Assembly: GCA_016213865.1 (NCBI GenBank)
Contig: JACQZL010000318.1
Coordinates: forward strand, 1-8,473
DNA: 8,473 nucleotides
From: Candidatus Rifleibacteriota bacterium
GTDB lineage: Bacteria > UBP17 > UBA6191 > JACPRK01
Reading direction: 5' to 3'
The position numbers were made by a program, and so were the translations under genes. Of this stretch, positions 6,696 through 8,473 are shown piece after piece (the first letter of the stretch is position 1; each line of letters begins with the position of its first letter). Below the pieces are notes generated by a model. The model saw nothing but the letters and a program-made list of their open reading frames with translations. It was not told the origin of the DNA and ran no database searches.

Positions 6696-6828
6696 CAGGG
6701 TCCCGGCGAAGTCGTCATTCCCGCGCAAGCGGGAATCCAGGGGTTGCATCGATCCTGGACCCCCGCTTGCGCGGGGGTGACGAAACCGGGTTGCCGAAGT
6801 CCTTTCCGGGGACTTTGCCGGGACCCTG
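6696..6828. mobile_element. Putative MITE-like 133-bp element with terminal inverted repeats
   Basis: The ends are 18-base inverted repeats with one mismatch: CAGGGTCCCGGCGAAGTC at 6696-6713, and the reverse complement of 6811-6828 reads CAGGGTCCCGGCAAAGTC. They are flanked by a direct repeat ACGAAGACAC (6686-6695 and 6829-6838), which extends to 12 bases if the shared CA is counted. Removing the element plus one copy of the repeat joins the left flank to AG at 6841 and restores CCACGAAGACACCAAG, a perfect 16-base inverted match to 6891-6906. This is what an insertion with target duplication would leave. It has no coding capacity. The mobile reading is inference; tandem growth of the repeat is the alternative. 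Confidence 0.5.
6713..6782. repeat. BIME-like pair of REP hairpins
   Basis: Two 29-base arms (6713-6741 and 6754-6782) are inverted copies differing at four positions, around a 12-base centre containing ATCGAT. Each arm folds alone. The first forms ATTCCCGC/GCGGGAAT with loop GCAA (6717-6736); the second forms ACCCCCGC/GCGGGGGT with loop TTGC (6759-6778), which is GCAA on the other strand. The differences fall as paired changes that keep both stems intact. The plus strand translates to the well-known repeat artefact RASGNP-DPRLRGGD, marking a widely dispersed bacterial repeat family. Confidence 0.9.
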
Positions 6829-6941
6829 ACGAAGACACCAAGCGGCGCACCAAAGAAAGAGGTCAAACCCCTTTGTGCCGTCCTTTGTGCCTTGGTGTCT
6901 TCGTGGTTCAATCTCTGGCGCTTTTCTCGGAAGACGCTCTA

Positions 6942-8183
6942 TCAGTCGCCGACCCGGACAGGTCCCGGAATCGGCTTGCCCGGGTGGGTCTCCAGCCAGA
7001 AGAGGCGGATCACGCCCGCAACGTGGGAGATTACCGCCGGCATCGCCCGATCGAAGAGCTTCTTCATCCCTGCCGGGACGGGCTCGTCCCAGCCCAGCGC
7101 GTTGCGCTTGGTGACCTCATCCCGGCGAAGGAGCGGGGCCCACCCCTCGGTGTCGGCGAGGCCCGTGAGATCGCCTTCGGCGTCATCCGAGGGCAACGAA
7201 TCGCCCAGTTGACCGCCGTGGTACATGATCTGGTAGAGCGTCGCGCCGTCGTACGGCTTCCCGGCCTGCTCGTAGCCGTACTCCTTCGCCCGGGTCTCGC
7301 CCTCGTTCTCGCACTCGTCGTCGTCGATCATGTGCACGTCCAGGTGAACGTGCGCGGGCGAGAAGAGGTCCTCCATCAGGTGGACCGCGCGGCCCAGGTA
7401 CTCGTACGCCAGGCCCGGGTTTCCCGACTTGTACAGATCGATCGCTCCGGGATGGTTCGGCCAGCCGTACAAATAGGCTCGGGCCTTCTGGTAGGCGCTC
7501 TCGCGCCCCCAGAGCCCGCGGCCTTGTTCGCCCTTGTCGACATCCCAGAAGTGCCGGGTCCAGAGTGAGGACAGCCCGAAGAACCAGCTCACGCCGTACA
7601 CCGGGTCCGGGAAGCGGTCTTCCGCCAAGGCTCCGTGGACGATCCGATCCGCGAAACGCATCACCTCGGGAATTCCGGCGAGCTTGATCCCCTCTTCGGT
7701 GATGTGACGGTGTCCCTCATTGGAGTACTTGCGGCCCGGGGTGCCAGGCTTGCTGCCCGGGGGGGGCGCTTCAAAGGCTCTCCACAGGCCGTTGTTCTCG
7801 GCGTCCGCCTCGCCGGGCAGGGGTTCGACGTAAGCCCCGACCACGATCAGGGCGTCACCGGCATCGTAGGTGGCGGTCCAGTTCGTCACGGCCAGAGTGC
7901 CCAGGACCTGCATGTTGGATGCAATCTGGTCGACCCGACCGGTGTCCACGAAACAACGGACGCGGACTTCGCCGACGTAGCCGTTGCGGGAAACGCGGCA
8001 CTGAATCAGCACGTTTTCGCCCTTACGGAAGTCGAACCGATCGGGCTTCACGTCCAGGATCGAAAGGTCCGGCACGGGCTCTCGCCGCGAGGGCGGCGCC
8101 CCGTCCACTCGCGCCGTACCGGCGCCGACCGCCATGATCCCGAGAGAACAAGCCAGGCTGAGCCAAGTCCTTCTGAAACCCAC
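6942..8183 (-). CDS. Secreted CARDB-like / zinc-dependent phospholipase C (P1-nuclease-fold) protein
   Basis: The 413-residue product starts with a Sec signal peptide (FRRT, then a hydrophobic core to about residue 24). Residues about 39-137 resemble a CARDB Ig-like domain: PDLSILDV at the start, beta-rich, ending in EADAENN. Residues about 150-400 match zinc-dependent phospholipase C/P1 nuclease. They contain EGHRHITEEGI (His158, His160), GALAEDRFPD (Asp189), W-TRHFWDVD (His211), and LGRAVHLMEDLFSPAH (His268, Asp272, His278). The His-x3-Asp-x5-His spacing equals His118/Asp122/His128 of Bacillus cereus phospholipase C. His284-x3-Asp288 may supply the last metal pair. The N-terminal Trp that ligates zinc in classical enzymes cannot do so behind a fused domain. 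It is likely an exported, metal-dependent hydrolase of phospholipids or other phosphodiesters; the substrate is unknown. AGGAGG eight bases upstream fixes the GTG start, although the frame is open to 8468. Confidence 0.78.
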   Translation of the reverse strand: MGFRRTWLSLACSLGIMAVGAGTARVDGAPPSRREPVPDLSILDVKPDRFDFRKGENVLIQCRVSRNGYVGEVRVRCFVDTGRVDQIASNMQVLGTLAVTNWTATYDAGDALIVVGAYVEPLPGEADAENNGLWRAFEAPPPGSKPGTPGRKYSNEGHRHITEEGIKLAGIPEVMRFADRIVHGALAEDRFPDPVYGVSWFFGLSSLWTRHFWDVDKGEQGRGLWGRESAYQKARAYLYGWPNHPGAIDLYKSGNPGLAYEYLGRAVHLMEDLFSPAHVHLDVHMIDDDECENEGETRAKEYGYEQAGKPYDGATLYQIMYHGGQLGDSLPSDDAEGDLTGLADTEGWAPLLRRDEVTKRNALGWDEPVPAGMKKLFDRAMPAVISHVAGVIRLFWLETHPGKPIPGPVRVGD

Positions 8184-8473
8184 TGCGATTACCTCCTCCG
8201 CTCCGCCGGGGAGTAGCCCCGAGCCTGCCGAAAACCGCCGGGAACCGTGGCCACGAAACGCGCTCGGCGCCGTCACCCGCTCCGCCTTGGACCGCCGGCG
8301 ACGGCAACAATACCCGAAGACAGAATCCCCGGCCCATCCATGATACGCGAACCGGTGATTCGCCGCACACAAAAAAATGTCGTCGAGGCTGTGGCCGCCT
8401 TGCCACCCTTGAGTCCACGTCGGATTGGCACCAGTCAAGTCGGGCCGACTCGGGCTGACAATCCGCAAGGTAG
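8184..8473. other. Upstream region of the phospholipase-like gene
   Basis: No gene is supported here. The minus strand carries TATCAT (a near match to a sigma-70 -10 box) about 155 bases before the GTG, but without a good -35 at normal spacing. A small hairpin (CGGGG/CCCCG around a 5-base loop, 8207-8221) lies just upstream of the ribosome site and could affect initiation. A run of seven T (minus, 8371-8377) follows only a weak stem. The region runs off the window. Confidence 0.5.
8192..8197 (-). promoter_or_regulatory. Shine-Dalgarno site deciding the phospholipase-like start
   Basis: AGGAGG on the minus strand is followed by 8 bases and then GTG at 8183. It is by far the best ribosome site in the region. 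It places the start immediately before a clear signal peptide, whereas the longer open frame from 8468 would bury that peptide behind 95 low-complexity residues. Confidence 0.85.

Larger units (their letters stand above)
6684..6906. repeat. Composite nested palindromic repeat region
   Basis: Three copies of a 12-mer ACGAAGACACCA occur: 6686-6697 and 6829-6840 on plus, and 6893-6904 on minus. The outermost pair is a perfect 14-base inverted repeat (6684-6697 with 6893-6906). A second 14-base pair is 6829-6842 with 6891-6904. Translating the minus strand gives a peptide starting N-H-E-D-T-K, a familiar artefact of a dispersed bacterial repeat rather than a real protein. Inside sits a separate inverted-repeat element (6696-6828). 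The whole region lies just past the 3' end of the phospholipase-like gene. Confidence 0.85.

Noticed and set aside
6684..6782. CRISPR array
   Set aside because: The repeats are inverted and nested, not regularly spaced direct repeats with unique spacers, and no cas genes are present.
6521..6829. Plus-strand 102-residue frame containing RASGNP and DPRLRGGD
   Set aside because: These peptides are known artefacts of translating REP/BIME repeats; nothing else in the frame looks protein-like.
6669..6911. Minus-strand 80-residue frame starting M-N-H-E-D-T-K
   Set aside because: It is translation of the dispersed palindromic repeats and has no ribosome site.
8371..8400. Run of seven T on the minus strand as an intrinsic terminator
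   Set aside because: The preceding sequence gives only a 4-bp stem, and there is no recognisable gene upstream within the window for it to terminate.
6942..8468. 508-residue version of the phospholipase-like protein
   Set aside because: The first 95 residues are low-complexity and would bury a clear signal peptide. AGGAGG with ideal spacing marks the GTG at 8183.

Overview
The window is high-GC bacterial DNA. TsaE is found only in bacteria, and the rest of the gene content is bacterial too. A probable sigma-54 promoter and dispersed palindromic repeats of kinds common in GC-rich Gram-negative genomes point to a GC-rich Gram-negative-type lineage, perhaps uncultured. No gene here fixes the phylum.

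Positions 2-5697 (+) form a tightly packed block of five genes. In order they are the 3' part of trpB, trpA, polA (with intact 5'-nuclease, proofreading and polymerase motifs), tsaE, and a UbiA-family membrane prenyltransferase of the decaprenyl-phosphate phosphoribosyltransferase type. Four of the five genes abut or overlap: trpB/trpA share TAAATG, trpA/polA share ATGA, and polA/tsaE are 1 base apart. The last gene follows after 23 bases. This looks like one transcription unit joining the last two steps of tryptophan synthesis to DNA repair/replication, tRNA t6A modification and polyprenyl-phosphate chemistry.

Positions 5698-5876 separate this block from a convergent gene and hold two strong GC-rich stem-loops, probably a bidirectional terminator region. 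The convergent gene (5877-6260, minus) encodes a 127-residue divergent response-regulator receiver domain that lacks the usual lysine. A good sigma-54 promoter match lies just upstream of it.

Positions 6312-6941 hold no convincing gene. The left part has a candidate structured RNA hairpin. The right part (6684-6906) is a composite of palindromic repeats. A 133-bp element with 18-bp terminal inverted repeats, itself containing a two-hairpin REP/BIME unit, appears to have inserted into an older 16-bp inverted repeat and left a 10-12 bp direct duplication.

Positions 6942-8183 (minus) encode a secreted protein with a signal peptide, a CARDB-like Ig domain and a zinc-dependent phospholipase C / P1-nuclease-like domain. 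Its strong Shine-Dalgarno sequence fixes the GTG start. The remaining 290 bases are its upstream region. The most distinctive items are the nested repeat insertion, the CARDB-phospholipase fusion and the sigma-54/pseudo-receiver unit. No complete new multi-gene system is evident.
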